From Oryzomicrobium sp. (GTDB taxonomy: Bacteria > Pseudomonadota > Gammaproteobacteria > Burkholderiales > Rhodocyclaceae), in NCBI RefSeq assembly GCF_021287045.1, contig NZ_JAJTBG010000010.1:97223-161222 (forward strand): DNA of 64,000 nucleotides. Reading direction: 5' to 3'. Position 1 is the first letter of the stretch, and each line of letters opens with the position of its first letter. Below the pieces are notes generated by a model, which saw only the letters and a program-made list of their open reading frames with translations, did no database searches and was not told where the DNA came from. This document shows, one piece after another, positions 29,930 through 39,324 of this stretch. The position numbers and the translations under genes are program-made.

Positions 29930-30826
29930 ATGGACCTGGACGACCTGAACATCTTCCTCACCGTGGTCCGCGAAGGCGGCGTCACCCGGGCGGCGGCCCA
30001 ACTGCACCGGGTGCAATCCAACGTCACCACCCGCATTCAGCAACTGGAAGAACGGCTGGGCGTGGATTTGTTCGTGCGCGAAGGCCGGCGCATGAGTCCG
30101 TCCCCCGCCGGCCAGGTGCTGGTGGATTATGCCGAGCGGCTGCTCAACCTGGCCGACGAGGCCCGGGCCGCAGTGAGCGACCGCACGCCCCGGGGGCGGC
30201 TGCGCCTGGGGTCCATGGAAAGCACCGCCGCCACCCGTCTGCCGCCCCGGCTGGCCGACTTCCACGGCCGCCATCCCGGCGTCCAGCTCGAACTGCGCAC
30301 CGGCCCCACCGGCCGACTGATCGCCGAGGTGCTCGACGGCACTCTGGATTGCGCCCTGGTGAGCGGCCCGGTGGACGACCTGCGCCTCAACGCGGTGCCG
30401 GTGTTCGAGGAAGAACTGGTGATCGTGGCCGCCGCCTGCCACCCGCCGATCGTCGACGCCCGGGACGTGCGCACCCGCACCCTGCTCACCTTCGAGGCGA
30501 GCTGCGCCTACCGGCAACGGCTGGAACAGTGGCTGGCCGCCTCGGGTCCGGCCCCGGTGGTGCCGGAGCGGGTGGTGGAACTATCGTCCTACCACGCCAT
30601 GCTCGGCTGCGTCGCCTCGGGCATGGGCATCGCTCTGGCCCCGCGCAGCCTGCTGGCCAGTCTGCCCAGCGGCAACAGCGTATCGGCCCACCCCTTGCCG
30701 CCCCACCTGGGGCGCACCACCACCGTGCTGATCCGGCGTAACGGCATCCCCCACCCAGCGGTGGACGCCATGGCCGAGGCCCTGCTGGCCCCGCCGCCGG
30801 CGCCCCGCCTCGCCGCCGTGGCCTGA
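29930..30826 (+). CDS. LysR family transcriptional regulator
   Basis: 298 residues. N-terminal winged helix-turn-helix (LNIFLTVVREGGVTRAAAQLHRVQSNVTTRIQQLEERLGVDLF), then a periplasmic-binding-like effector domain (about 90-290) with a typical hinge. The HTH reads RVQSNVTTRI where SxxS is more usual. It is divergent from the EamA transporter gene, its likely target, with a dyad in between. Effector unknown. Confidence 0.94.
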   Translation: MDLDDLNIFLTVVREGGVTRAAAQLHRVQSNVTTRIQQLEERLGVDLFVREGRRMSPSPAGQVLVDYAERLLNLADEARAAVSDRTPRGRLRLGSMESTAATRLPPRLADFHGRHPGVQLELRTGPTGRLIAEVLDGTLDCALVSGPVDDLRLNAVPVFEEELVIVAAACHPPIVDARDVRTRTLLTFEASCAYRQRLEQWLAASGPAPVVPERVVELSSYHAMLGCVASGMGIALAPRSLLASLPSGNSVSAHPLPPHLGRTTTVLIRRNGIPHPAVDAMAEALLAPPPAPRLAAVA

Positions 30827-30862
30827 GGGGGGCTTTCAGCCCCCCCTGGCCTGCGCCGGCCG

Positions 30863-31966
30863 TCAGGCGCCGGACGATGCGGAAGCGGCCCGCGCCATCG
30901 TCTCCAGGCACTCGATGACCTTGAGGCTGGCCGCCTCCATGGCCGCCAGGGCCTGATTGGACGCCTCCGGGCTGCCGCCCAGGTGGGAGCGCACCGCCTC
31001 CACCCCGTTGCTGTGCACCGCCGCGTGGAAGGGTTCCACCTCCCGGTAGCCGGGCAGGTGGGAAAAACAGGCCGCGCCGTCGCCCTCGTAGTACCACTTG
31101 CCGAGGCGGCAGTGGTGGTGGCTGGCGAAGTCGGTGTCGTCCTTGTCGCTGAGCCCCATCAGGACCTTGTAGATTTCCATCTTGAACACCAGATGGTCCA
31201 CCTTGGCGGTTTCCGCGAAGCTGCTCAGGGCCACCGTGGACACCGCCCGGCTCAGGGCCTGGGAAATGTGTTGCAGGGTGTCGATGTTGGCCAGGGCTTC
31301 CTGGCTGTCCTGGGAAAAGCCCTGGCGCTGCTCCGCCGTGATGTCGAGGTGGGATTCCACCTGCTCGGTCCCCTGATGGACGCCTTCCACCAGCCGGGAA
31401 ATCTGGGCGGTGGCCTGGCTGGTGCGTTCGGCCAGTTTGCGCACCTCGTCGGCGACCACGGCGAAGCCCCGGCCCGCCTCCCCGGCCCGGGCCGCCTCGA
31501 TGGCGGCATTGAGGGCCAGCAGATTGGTCTGCTCGGCAATCTCCCGGATGAGTTGGAGAAAGCCGCCGATTTCCGTGGTGCGCGCACTCAGGCTGACCAC
31601 GGCGCTGCTGGTCAGCTGGCTCTTGTCCACCAGCAGCTTGAGGCTGCCGTCGAGGCGGTTGACGGCGTCCACGCTGCGATCGACCGAGGCCGTCGCCTCC
31701 TGGGAAACGGTCCGCTCCTCCTTCATCGACGCGGCCAGGCCGGCCAGGGACTGCTGCACCTACTTGAGAGAATCGGCGAAGGTGCTCAGATTCTGGTGCA
31801 TTCCGTCCGAATGCCGGGCGGAACGCTGGATGCTGGCCAGCTGGGCCTGGCTCTCCGCCAGCTCCTGGCGCAGTGCCGCCGCTTCCCGCTCCCGTTCGTC
31901 GAGGCGGGCTTCCAGAGTGGCGATGGTTTGTTGTTCCCGCAGCAGGCGCTTTGATGCTCCGAACAT
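30863..31966 (-). pseudogene. Soluble CZB-domain methyl-accepting chemotaxis protein split by an amber codon
   Basis: The reading frame is continuous for 368 codons except for one TAG at 31760-31762 (after residue 68, ...FADSLK), followed immediately in frame by a GTG. The N-terminal part is an Arg/Glu-rich coiled coil with no membrane segment. The C-terminal 298 residues hold an intact MCP signalling hairpin ([26 protein letters not shown]) and a zinc-binding CZB domain with [11 protein letters not shown] and downstream histidines. A C-to-T change of CAG to TAG would explain it. Either the gene is recently inactivated, or a shorter cytoplasmic receptor is made by reinitiation at the GTG. CZB receptors sense hypochlorite or zinc in known cases. 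Confidence 0.8.
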
Positions 31967-32114
31967 GAAGTTATGCTCCGTGGCAATTCCACCCGACTAT
32001 GTCGAAGATATTTTTGCAGGCCATTATGCCGAAGCATGGGCGGGAGCGAGTCGAAACGTGACTCCGGAACGTGACGCCAGAAAGCATCACCAGAAAGTGC
32101 CACTGGAAATGCAA

Positions 32115-32136
32115 CGGGCGCGCCAAGGCGCGCCCG
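32115..32136 (-). terminator. Perfect palindrome after the kinase-HDOD gene
   Basis: CGGGCGCGCC / GGCGCGCCCG with a 2-nt loop, 29 nt past the stop codon of the kinase-HDOD gene. It has only a weak T-tract (TTGCATTTCC). Confidence 0.55.
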
Positions 32137-32164
32137 CAGGACGGGAGGACGGTTCCCGTGCCCC

Positions 32165-34564
32165 TCAGCCCACCGACTGCTTGATCGCCAGCACCGCCTG
32201 GTTGCGCAAGGTGCGCAGCAGGGACAGTTCCTTGTCCGGGATGACGATGTCGCCGGCCCGGTCCTTGTCGGCGTAGATCAGGGCCACCGGGTTGTGGCGG
32301 ATGTTGAGGGGGAAGATGACGAAGGAGCGGGCCGAGACAGCCTTGTGGAACCATTCCGGAATGCGCGGGGCGATCTTCGGGTCCTCGGTGTCGGTGATGA
32401 GGATGTCCACGCCGTTGGTCAGGGCCGCCTGGAAGATGTCCTGGTGCTTGCCCACCGGGAAGCGGAAGGCCTTGGCCACCTCGGTGGCGTCCGGGCCGAA
32501 GCCGTAGCGTCCCTGCATCATGCCGGTGCGGGCATCCTTGATCGACAGGATGACGCGCTTGAAGCCCATGGCCCGGTACATGGTCTCCAGGATGATGCGC
32601 AGCACGTCGTTGAGCTTGAAGTCTTCCACCAGGGTGTTGGAAATATCCTGGATGCCGGCGGTGAGGATGGCCTGGGCATTGGCCGCGTTGTAGGCCTCGC
32701 CGTCGCTCCCGTCCCCGTCGGGCAGCACCGCGTTGTCGGCCAGCACCGCCCCGGGCAGGGTGCCCAGTTCGGTGACCGTTTCGCCGCTGCCGACGGTGCC
32801 GCCGCTCCAGGCGCGGATCTGGCGGCCGAACACGGTCTGTTGCAGGTTGAGGCGGATGATGGTGGCAAATTCGGCCACCTGGACGAAGGAGCGTTCCAGG
32901 GTCTCCCGCACTGCCTTGTCGTCCAGGTCGATGCCGGCGGCGAAGCGGGCCGCCACCTTGCGCAGCTCGCTCTGGCGCCGTTCCGGCGGCGTGGCGGCGA
33001 TCACGTTGCAGATTTCGTTGGAATAGGCCGACAGCAGCCGCAGCCGGTCCTCAGCGGAATTGGGCCGGCGCACGCTGCCCGGCGGCAGGGAGCGCATGCT
33101 GCCGACGATCAGGGTGGGAAAGCCCCAGGTGCGCGCCACGCCAATGCCCAGTTCCTCGTAGGACAGGCCCAGCACCCTGATCGAGGCGGCCTCCTCCGAG
33201 ATGGCCTGCTGCTGCATGGCTTTCTTGATCTCGTCGCTTTCCTCGGGGAAGTAGTACTGGGTGAGCAGCCGCCCCAGGTTGTGGAACATGGCGCAGATGA
33301 ACGCCTGCTCCACCTCCCGGTGGCCCGCCACTTCGGGGCGGTGGTGGGCGATGTCCCGGGCGATGATGGCCGCCAGGTTGGCGCGCAGGAACTCTTCCTT
33401 GAGCTGCTGGGCGTTGGCCTTGTTTTGCAGGTGCTCGAAGAGCAGCACGGTGACGGCGATGTTGCGCACCGCGTCGAAGCCCAGGACGATCACCGCCCGG
33501 GACACGGTGCTGATGTTGCCGCCGCCCGAGGTGCGGTAGGCCGCCGAGTTCACCAGGCGCAGGATCTTGTTGGTGAGGGAGAAGTCCTTGAGGATGGTGG
33601 AGGACAGCTTGGCGACGCTCTCCCGCTCCGAATCGGCGATCTTGTTGATCGCCGACACCGATTCGGACAGGGCCGGGAAGTCGCTCTTGTGGCGCATCCG
33701 GCGCAGCAGGAAATCCAGGGTGCTTTGCTTGGCGTCTGCCGCGGCGCTGGCCTCGGACTCGGGGGACAGGTAAGCGTCCAGGGCCTGGCGAAAGGCGGCC
33801 GCCGACTCGAAGCGGTCCAGCGGGTCCCGGGCGGTGGCCCGGTAGAGGATGTCCGCCAGGCGCTCGTCCACCGCCAGCCCGTCGGGCAGGCGCAAGTCGT
33901 CGTTGCAGATGCGCTCCATCACCCGGTTCACGTCCACGCCCTGGAAGGCGCGGAAGCCGGTGAGCAGCTCGAACAGCACCAGGCCGGCGGCGAACACGTC
34001 CACACCTGGAGACACGGTGCGGTGAGCGATGTACTCCGGCGCCATATAGGCCGGGGTGCCGCTCAGGCCGCCGTCCCGGGCCGCGTCGGCGCGCATGGCG
34101 ATGCCGAAGTCCATGACCCGGGGCGTGCCTTTGCCGTCGTGTTCGTCGATCAGGATGTTGGACGGTTTCAAGTCCCGGTGGATCACCCCGGCCTCGTGGG
34201 CGTGGGCCAGGGCGTCGAGCACGGCCCGCACCAGAGCGGCGGCCTTCGGGGCGGCCATGGCTCCCTTTTCCGCCAGCAGGCGGGTCAGGGTGGTGCCCGG
34301 CACGTATTCGAACACCAGGAAGATGTCGCCGCCTTCTTCCCCCGCCTCGAACACCGGCACCAGGTTGGGATGGCGCAGCCGCCCCACGGAGCGGGCCTCT
34401 TCCAGCAGCCGGCGGTTCTGCTCCGGGTCCGGCGTGGAAAAGTGCAGGGTCTTGATGGCGATGTCCCGTTCCAGGTGGGGATCCCACGCCAGGTAGACGA
34501 CGCTCTGGGCTCCTCTCCCCAGTTCCCGCTTGATCTGGAAGCGACCGATTTTTTCTGTTGTCAT
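32165..34564 (-). CDS. Ser/Thr protein kinase-HDOD-GAF fusion protein
   Basis: 799 residues from the ATG at 34564. A Hanks-type kinase occupies about residues 8-275: glycine loop GRGAQSVV, Lys in IAIKTL, HRDLKPSN catalytic loop near 130, and DFGIA, all intact. An HDOD domain follows (about 300-510; SLTNKILRLVNSAAYR, VIVLGFDAVRNIAV, FHNLGRLL). A GAF-like domain closes the protein (about 640-799). HDOD domains occur in c-di-GMP and stress signalling and lack phosphodiesterase residues. Regulation of the HDOD/GAF part by phosphorylation is inference. No transmembrane segment is seen, so it is cytoplasmic. It is divergent from phaZ. Confidence 0.9.
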   Translation of the reverse strand: MTTEKIGRFQIKRELGRGAQSVVYLAWDPHLERDIAIKTLHFSTPDPEQNRRLLEEARSVGRLRHPNLVPVFEAGEEGGDIFLVFEYVPGTTLTRLLAEKGAMAAPKAAALVRAVLDALAHAHEAGVIHRDLKPSNILIDEHDGKGTPRVMDFGIAMRADAARDGGLSGTPAYMAPEYIAHRTVSPGVDVFAAGLVLFELLTGFRAFQGVDVNRVMERICNDDLRLPDGLAVDERLADILYRATARDPLDRFESAAAFRQALDAYLSPESEASAAADAKQSTLDFLLRRMRHKSDFPALSESVSAINKIADSERESVAKLSSTILKDFSLTNKILRLVNSAAYRTSGGGNISTVSRAVIVLGFDAVRNIAVTVLLFEHLQNKANAQQLKEEFLRANLAAIIARDIAHHRPEVAGHREVEQAFICAMFHNLGRLLTQYYFPEESDEIKKAMQQQAISEEAASIRVLGLSYEELGIGVARTWGFPTLIVGSMRSLPPGSVRRPNSAEDRLRLLSAYSNEICNVIAATPPERRQSELRKVAARFAAGIDLDDKAVRETLERSFVQVAEFATIIRLNLQQTVFGRQIRAWSGGTVGSGETVTELGTLPGAVLADNAVLPDGDGSDGEAYNAANAQAILTAGIQDISNTLVEDFKLNDVLRIILETMYRAMGFKRVILSIKDARTGMMQGRYGFGPDATEVAKAFRFPVGKHQDIFQAALTNGVDILITDTEDPKIAPRIPEWFHKAVSARSFVIFPLNIRHNPVALIYADKDRAGDIVIPDKELSLLRTLRNQAVLAIKQSVG

Positions 34565-34862
34565 GATGTAGGGCTTAATCGCCGATGGTGCCAGGTGGTG
34601 CCTAGGTAATGCCTGATGGTGCCCATGACGCCGCCGGGGGCGCCAAGCGCGGTCATTGTAGCCGCCGGCCAGGGGTCGCGCCGGCAGGAATTCACACCCG
34701 GATCGACACCCCGCGGACGGTGCCGCCCGCCGGAAGCGAATCCCTCTCGATAACGAGACGGAAAACCGCTCGGAATAGAGACGGAAGGCCCCGTTATTTT
34801 TCAATTGACGGGGGTAAAAAGTTCTTTAGAATCCGCCGGTTCCGTTTCACTCCCGAGTTTCG

Positions 34863-36110
34863 ATGCTCTACGATCTGCACGAGTTCCAGCACAGCCTGGT
34901 TGCGCCCTTCCGCCTGTGGGCCGAAGCCACCAGCCAGTTGTTCGGCAACCCCTTCTCCGCTTTCTCCTACCTGCCCGCCGCCCCCAAGGTGGCCGCCGGC
35001 TCCGAACTGTTCGCCCGCCTGGTGCGGCGCTACGAAAAACCCGCCTTCGGCCTGGACACCACCACGGTGGACGGCCGCACCGTCGCGGTCGCCGAGGAAT
35101 ACGCGGCCGAGCTGCCCTTCTGCCGCCTGCTCCACTTCAAGCGCGACCTGCCCGCCGGCCGTGCCGCCGACCCCAAGGTGCTGGTCTTCGCCCCTCTTTC
35201 CGGCCACTACGCCACCCTGCTGCGCGACACGGTGCGGGCGCTGCTGCCGGCCCACGAGGTGTACATCACCGACTGGGTCGATGCCCGGCTGGTGCCCCAT
35301 TCCCAGGGCGGCTTCGGCTTCGACGACTACGTGGCCTATGCCCGGGACTTCATCGCCCGGCTCGGCCCCGACGTGCACGTCGTCTCGGTGTGCCAGCCCA
35401 CTGTACCGGTGCTGGCTGCCATTTCCCTGATGGCCGCCGACGACGATCCGGCCCAGCCCCGCTCGATGGTGCTGATGGGCGGCCCGATCGACACCCGGGT
35501 CAATCCCACCGCGGTCAACGACTACGCCCAGGCCCATTCCCTGGCCTGGTTCGAAACACGGGTGGTGACCCGGGTGCCGGCCAAGTACCCGGGCGCCCTG
35601 CGCCGGGTGTATCCGGGCTTCATGCAGCACGCCGGCTTCGTCGCCATGAACCCGGACCGGCACATCGATGCCCACGTGGACTTCTACCACCACCTGGTGA
35701 AGGGCGACGGGGAGTCGGCCGAGGCTCACCGCCGCTTCTACGACGAGTACAACGCGGTGATGGACCTGCCGGCGGAGTTCTACCTGGAGACCATCGAACG
35801 GGTCTTCCTCGACTACCACCTGCCCCAGGGCAAACTGATGGTGGGTGGCCGCCGGGTCGATCCCGCCGCCATCCGCAAGACCGCCCTGATGACCGTGGAG
35901 GGCGAGCTGGACGACATCTCCGCCCCGGGCCAGACCGAGGCCGCCCACGGCCTGTGCGCCAGCCTGGAAGCCGGCCAGCGCCGCCACTTCCTCTGCCCTC
36001 AGGTCGGCCACTACGGCATCTTCAGCGGCCGGCGCTGGCGCGAGGTGATCTGCCCCGAGGTGGCCGGCTTCATCCGCCGCTTCGAGCGGCCTGCTACCGT
36101 CCAGGACTGA
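34863..36110 (+). CDS. phaZ: Intracellular poly(3-hydroxybutyrate) depolymerase PhaZ
   Basis: 415 residues of the intracellular PHB depolymerase family (DUF3141-related/PhaZ1 type), opening MLYDLHEFQHSLVAPFRLWAE. The nucleophile is Cys177 in SVCQP rather than a Ser lipase box, as in the Ralstonia PhaZ1 group; a His is placed in VGHYGIFSG. It degrades stored PHB to 3-hydroxybutyrate units and complements the phaB/phaC/phaR genes 15 kb away. The ATG at 34863 coincides with the conserved start. The cupin gene follows after 11 nt. Confidence 0.93.
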   Translation: MLYDLHEFQHSLVAPFRLWAEATSQLFGNPFSAFSYLPAAPKVAAGSELFARLVRRYEKPAFGLDTTTVDGRTVAVAEEYAAELPFCRLLHFKRDLPAGRAADPKVLVFAPLSGHYATLLRDTVRALLPAHEVYITDWVDARLVPHSQGGFGFDDYVAYARDFIARLGPDVHVVSVCQPTVPVLAAISLMAADDDPAQPRSMVLMGGPIDTRVNPTAVNDYAQAHSLAWFETRVVTRVPAKYPGALRRVYPGFMQHAGFVAMNPDRHIDAHVDFYHHLVKGDGESAEAHRRFYDEYNAVMDLPAEFYLETIERVFLDYHLPQGKLMVGGRRVDPAAIRKTALMTVEGELDDISAPGQTEAAHGLCASLEAGQRRHFLCPQVGHYGIFSGRRWREVICPEVAGFIRRFERPATVQD

Positions 36111-36121
36111 GCGGCAAGGTG

Positions 36122-36547
36122 ATGAGCTCCCCTGGACAGTGCAAGCCCCTGGTCACGCAGCGGGACGCGGTGCCCGCCTACGTGACCAAGGACGGCTCGG
36201 AGATCCGGGAGCTGATGCACCCGGCGGTGCATCCCGGCGCCCGGGCCCAGAGCCTGGCCGAGGCCACCGTCTTCCCCGGCCAGCGCACCCTGCTGCACCG
36301 CCACGGCGTCACCGAGGAGCTGTACCACATCACCGCCGGCAACGGCCGCATGACCTTAGGCAACGAACAGTTCAACGTGGCCCCGGGCGACACGGTGCTG
36401 ATTCCGCCAGGCACCGCCCACTGCATCGAGAACACCGGGGCCGTGCCACTGCGCCTCTTGTGCTGCTGCGCCCCGGCCTATGCCCACGACGACACCGAGG
36501 TCCTGGAAGGGGACAGAACGACGGAAGGCCCTGCGGCGGCAGGCTGA
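36122..36547 (+). CDS. Cupin domain protein
   Basis: 141 residues; single cupin barrel. Metal-site motif HRHGVTEELYHITAGNGRMTLG (His, His, Glu of cupin motif 1) and PGDTVLIPPGTAHCIENTG (motif 2 with His). Three adjacent cysteines (LLCCCAP) follow. Function unknown; such cupins may be isomerases, dioxygenases or sensors. RBS AAGGTG lies just upstream of the ATG at 36122. It starts 11 nt after phaZ and is likely co-transcribed with it. Confidence 0.88.
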   Translation: MSSPGQCKPLVTQRDAVPAYVTKDGSEIRELMHPAVHPGARAQSLAEATVFPGQRTLLHRHGVTEELYHITAGNGRMTLGNEQFNVAPGDTVLIPPGTAHCIENTGAVPLRLLCCCAPAYAHDDTEVLEGDRTTEGPAAAG

Positions 36548-36661
36548 AACAGCCGCCCGGCGGGAAACGATTTTCGGCCGGAATTCGGCGGGAAACACCG
36601 ACGCCCGATTGCACCACCTGGCACCAAGGCTTGCTTGCCACCGGGCGCCAGTCGGAGTGCC

Positions 36662-37279
36662 TTACTTGCCGCGCCCGCCCCGTTCCTTACGCCCCAGCCA
36701 CACCACCCGGGGTCGGCCGTCCCGCTGCCCCGCCACCAGGGCGTTCTGGCCGAAGGCCCGGCCCAACCGGCGCAACAGGGCCAGAGGCGGGTCGAGAACC
36801 AGGCAGGACGGTTCCGCCGGCCAATCGGGGGCATCCGGGCCGTTCACCGCCGGCAGGACCCGTAGCCCGTGGGCCGCCAGCCGCGCCGCGAGGCGGGCCT
36901 GGCGGGCGGCATTTTCCGCTTCATCGCATTGCACCGATCCGGGATTGCAGGCGGTGATTACCGCGTAGCGGCGCGCGCCGGCGCGCTTGAGCCAACCGGC
37001 CAGGGCCGGGCTGGGCCGGCCGGGAACGATGTTCACAAAGGGTAGGAGCAAGGCCGAGGGCGAAATCCCGCGCGAGGCGACATCCGATACGCCGCCCTCC
37101 CCCACCCCGCCAAACCCCAGGCGGTAAGCCGTTCTCCGGTAGGCCTGCCCCAAGCGCGAGCGCTGGCGCGCCTTCCAGCGGCCACCCTTTGGAAACGCCC
37201 TACTGGCGCGGGGTTTGGGCCGGCGCTTTTTGGCCGGCCCGGCGTGGGACTTAGACCAGCTCTTCTTCCACGTCGCCAT
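36662..37279 (-). CDS. DUF3293 domain protein, start uncertain
   Basis: Up to 205 residues. The recognisable DUF3293 domain covers the last 150 or so: AYRRTAYRLG, PFVNIVPGRP, YAVITACNPGSVQ, and the C-terminal FGQNALVAG...VVWLGRK. Function unknown. The ATG at 37279 lies inside the 3' end of rmuC, and the segment between 37157 and 37218 carries two dispersed CGCGCCAGT-type repeats. The real start may therefore be later, for example TTG at 37153, which sits just before the domain. Convergent with the cupin gene; downstream of rmuC. Confidence 0.7.
   Translation of the reverse strand: MATWKKSWSKSHAGPAKKRRPKPRASRAFPKGGRWKARQRSRLGQAYRRTAYRLGFGGVGEGGVSDVASRGISPSALLLPFVNIVPGRPSPALAGWLKRAGARRYAVITACNPGSVQCDEAENAARQARLAARLAAHGLRVLPAVNGPDAPDWPAEPSCLVLDPPLALLRRLGRAFGQNALVAGQRDGRPRVVWLGRKERGGRGK
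37157..37218 (-). repeat. Two dispersed-repeat cores between rmuC and DUF3293
   Basis: Minus strand: 37200-37218 is a 19-nt exact match (CCAAACCCCGCGCCAGTAG) to plus-strand 28292-28310. A second, looser core GAAGGCGCGCCAGCGCT lies at about 37159-37175. Placement inside the first codons of the DUF3293 frame argues this part is non-coding. Confidence 0.7.
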
Positions 37280-38765
37280 CGCCGGCCTCACCGCCCTCCT
37301 CACCGAGCAGGGCCGTGGCCTCGCCGCTGGGCAGGGCTTCCACCGATTTGAGCTTGCGGCTCACCGCCCGGGTGCGCACCTCGGCCTTGTCGATGGAGTT
37401 GGTGGCTTCCTGGAGCTTCTTCTTGGTGTGGGCCAGGGCGTCGCCGAATTTGCCGAACTCGGTCTTGACCGCGCCGAGCACGGCCCAGACTTCCGACGAG
37501 CGCTTTTCGATGGCCAGGGTCTTGAAGCCCATTTGCAGGCTGTTGAGCATGGCCGCCAGGGTGGTGGGCCCGGCCAGGGTGACCCGGTAGTCGCGCTGCA
37601 ACGCCTCGGTCAGGCCCGGGCGGCGCAGGGCCTCGGCGTACAGCCCTTCGGTGGGCAGGTAGAGCACGGCGAAGTCGGTGGTGTGAGGCGGCGCCACGTA
37701 CTTGGCGCGGATGGTCTTGGCCTCGTCCTTGAGGCGGGCCTCCAGAGCCTTGGCGGCGGCTTCCACCGCCACCGGGTCGGCCCGGTCCTGGGCATCCACC
37801 AGGCGCTGGTAGTCCTCCACCGGGAACTTGGCATCGATGGGCAGCCACACCGGGCTGGTCTCGCCAAAGCCGTTGTCGTCCTTGCCGGGCAGGCGGATGG
37901 CGAATTCGACCCGCTCGCCGGAGCCAGGCACGGTGGCCACGTTGGTGGCGTACTGGGCCGGGGTGAGGATCTGTTCGAGCAGGGCGGCCAGCTGCACCTC
38001 ACCCCAGGTGCCCCGGGTCTTGACGTTGGTCAGCACCCGCTTCAGGTCGCCCACGCCGGCGGCCAGGGTCTGCATCTCGCCCAGGCCGCGATGGACCTGC
38101 TCCAGGCGCTCGGAGACGAGCTTGAAGGATTCGCCCAGGCGCTGTTCCAGGGTGGCGTGGAGCTTTTCGTCCACGGTCTTGCGCATCTCGTCGAGCTTGA
38201 CGCCGTTTTCCTGCTGCAACGTGGCCAGCCGGGTTTCCACCGCCTGGCGAAGCTGCTCGAAACGGCCGTCCAGGCCGTCGGACACGGCCTTCAGCTGCTG
38301 GGCGAAGGCGTCCAGGCTGCGGGTCTGGGTCTCGGTGAGTTGACCGATCTGGGTGGTGAGCGTCTGGCTCAGGGTCTGGTTGAGGGTCTGCACGCTCTGG
38401 GTCAGGCTCTGCCCCAGGGTCTGGCCGAAGCTACCGACCTGGCCGGACAGGGTCTGGGCCAGGGTGGCGGCGCCCCGATTCTGCTCGTCGCGCTGCTGCA
38501 AGGCGGCGGTCTGGGCTTCCTGGCGGCTGCGGGCGAACTCCTCGCGCAGTTCCCCGCGCAGCTCGCCTTCGAGCCGTCCCAGGGCGTCGCGCAGGCCCTT
38601 GTCGAGGGCGTCGAGGCGTTGTTGCAGAACCAGGGCGGCCTGGGCGGCGCCGTCCCGCTCATCGGCGAGGCGGTTGAGGCGGCCCAGCACGCGCAGGCCC
38701 ACCGCCAGGGCGGCGCCGGCAAGCAGGGCGGACAGTACGGAAAGCAGCAAGAAAAGATCGCTCAT
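37251..38765 (-). CDS. rmuC: DNA recombination protein RmuC
   Basis: 504 residues. N-terminal membrane segment (LFLLLSVLSALLAGAALAVGL), a long coiled coil with repetitive LxQTLSQT and LTQSVQTL patterns (about 40-220), then the RmuC nuclease-like domain with TRGTWGEVQLAALLEQIL, PIDAKFPVEDYQRL and FAVLYLPTEGLYAEAL. RmuC limits rearrangements at inverted repeats. The start at ATG 38765 begins directly with the membrane helix; the frame upstream is open but Arg-rich and unlikely coding. Confidence 0.94.
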   Translation of the reverse strand: MSDLFLLLSVLSALLAGAALAVGLRVLGRLNRLADERDGAAQAALVLQQRLDALDKGLRDALGRLEGELRGELREEFARSRQEAQTAALQQRDEQNRGAATLAQTLSGQVGSFGQTLGQSLTQSVQTLNQTLSQTLTTQIGQLTETQTRSLDAFAQQLKAVSDGLDGRFEQLRQAVETRLATLQQENGVKLDEMRKTVDEKLHATLEQRLGESFKLVSERLEQVHRGLGEMQTLAAGVGDLKRVLTNVKTRGTWGEVQLAALLEQILTPAQYATNVATVPGSGERVEFAIRLPGKDDNGFGETSPVWLPIDAKFPVEDYQRLVDAQDRADPVAVEAAAKALEARLKDEAKTIRAKYVAPPHTTDFAVLYLPTEGLYAEALRRPGLTEALQRDYRVTLAGPTTLAAMLNSLQMGFKTLAIEKRSSEVWAVLGAVKTEFGKFGDALAHTKKKLQEATNSIDKAEVRTRAVSRKLKSVEALPSGEATALLGEEGGEAGDGDVEEELV

Positions 38766-38892
38766 GGAGAAATAAGTCGCAGATGGCGCCACCGGGGGAA
38801 AGCCCGGCAGCGGGAGGGCAACATAGAATGCGTAGAATGGCCGCCATTGTAGAGCACCGACGCCATCCGCCCTTCTACCCGACGCCCCGATC

Positions 38893-39324
38893 ATGTCCCG
38901 CCCCAGCCTGTTCCGTCGCCTGTTTGCCCCGTTTTTCTGGATCGCCGAGGACATGGCGGCCCTGGGCCGTGAACTGCGCCGCGCCGAGACCTGGGGCCTG
39001 ATCGGCATGCTCCTGCTGTTCGGCCTGATGCTCGGCCTGGGGCTGTACTACGGCCTGAAGGTGGACTTCACCCTCAAGCTGCGCCAGATGGCGTCGTTCT
39101 CGTGCAGCGACGTGGGCAACTGGCAGGCGGTAGGCATTTTCTACGGCGCCATCGTCTTCGCCCTGGCGGCCTTCCTGGCCTTCGGCGAATACGCCAACTA
39201 CGTGGATACCCGGCGGCGCGGCCAGCGCGCCGGCAACCCGGGCCGGGCCACCCTGCTGCTGGGCCTGCTGGCCCTGGTGGTGGGGGGCGGCCTGGTGTGG
39301 TTCCTCGCCCAGTTCTGCGGCTGA
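38893..39324 (+). CDS. Three-helix membrane protein
   Basis: 143 residues, not recognised. N-terminal amphipathic region (FRRLFAPFFWIAEDMAALGREL), then three hydrophobic helices near 36-53, 80-98 and 120-140, with a basic loop (YVDTRRRGQRAGNPGRA) before the last. Three cysteines (CSD near 70 and the C-terminal CG). Divergent from rmuC; the 127-nt gap between them has no clear promoter. Confidence 0.65.
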   Translation: MSRPSLFRRLFAPFFWIAEDMAALGRELRRAETWGLIGMLLLFGLMLGLGLYYGLKVDFTLKLRQMASFSCSDVGNWQAVGIFYGAIVFALAAFLAFGEYANYVDTRRRGQRAGNPGRATLLLGLLALVVGGGLVWFLAQFCG

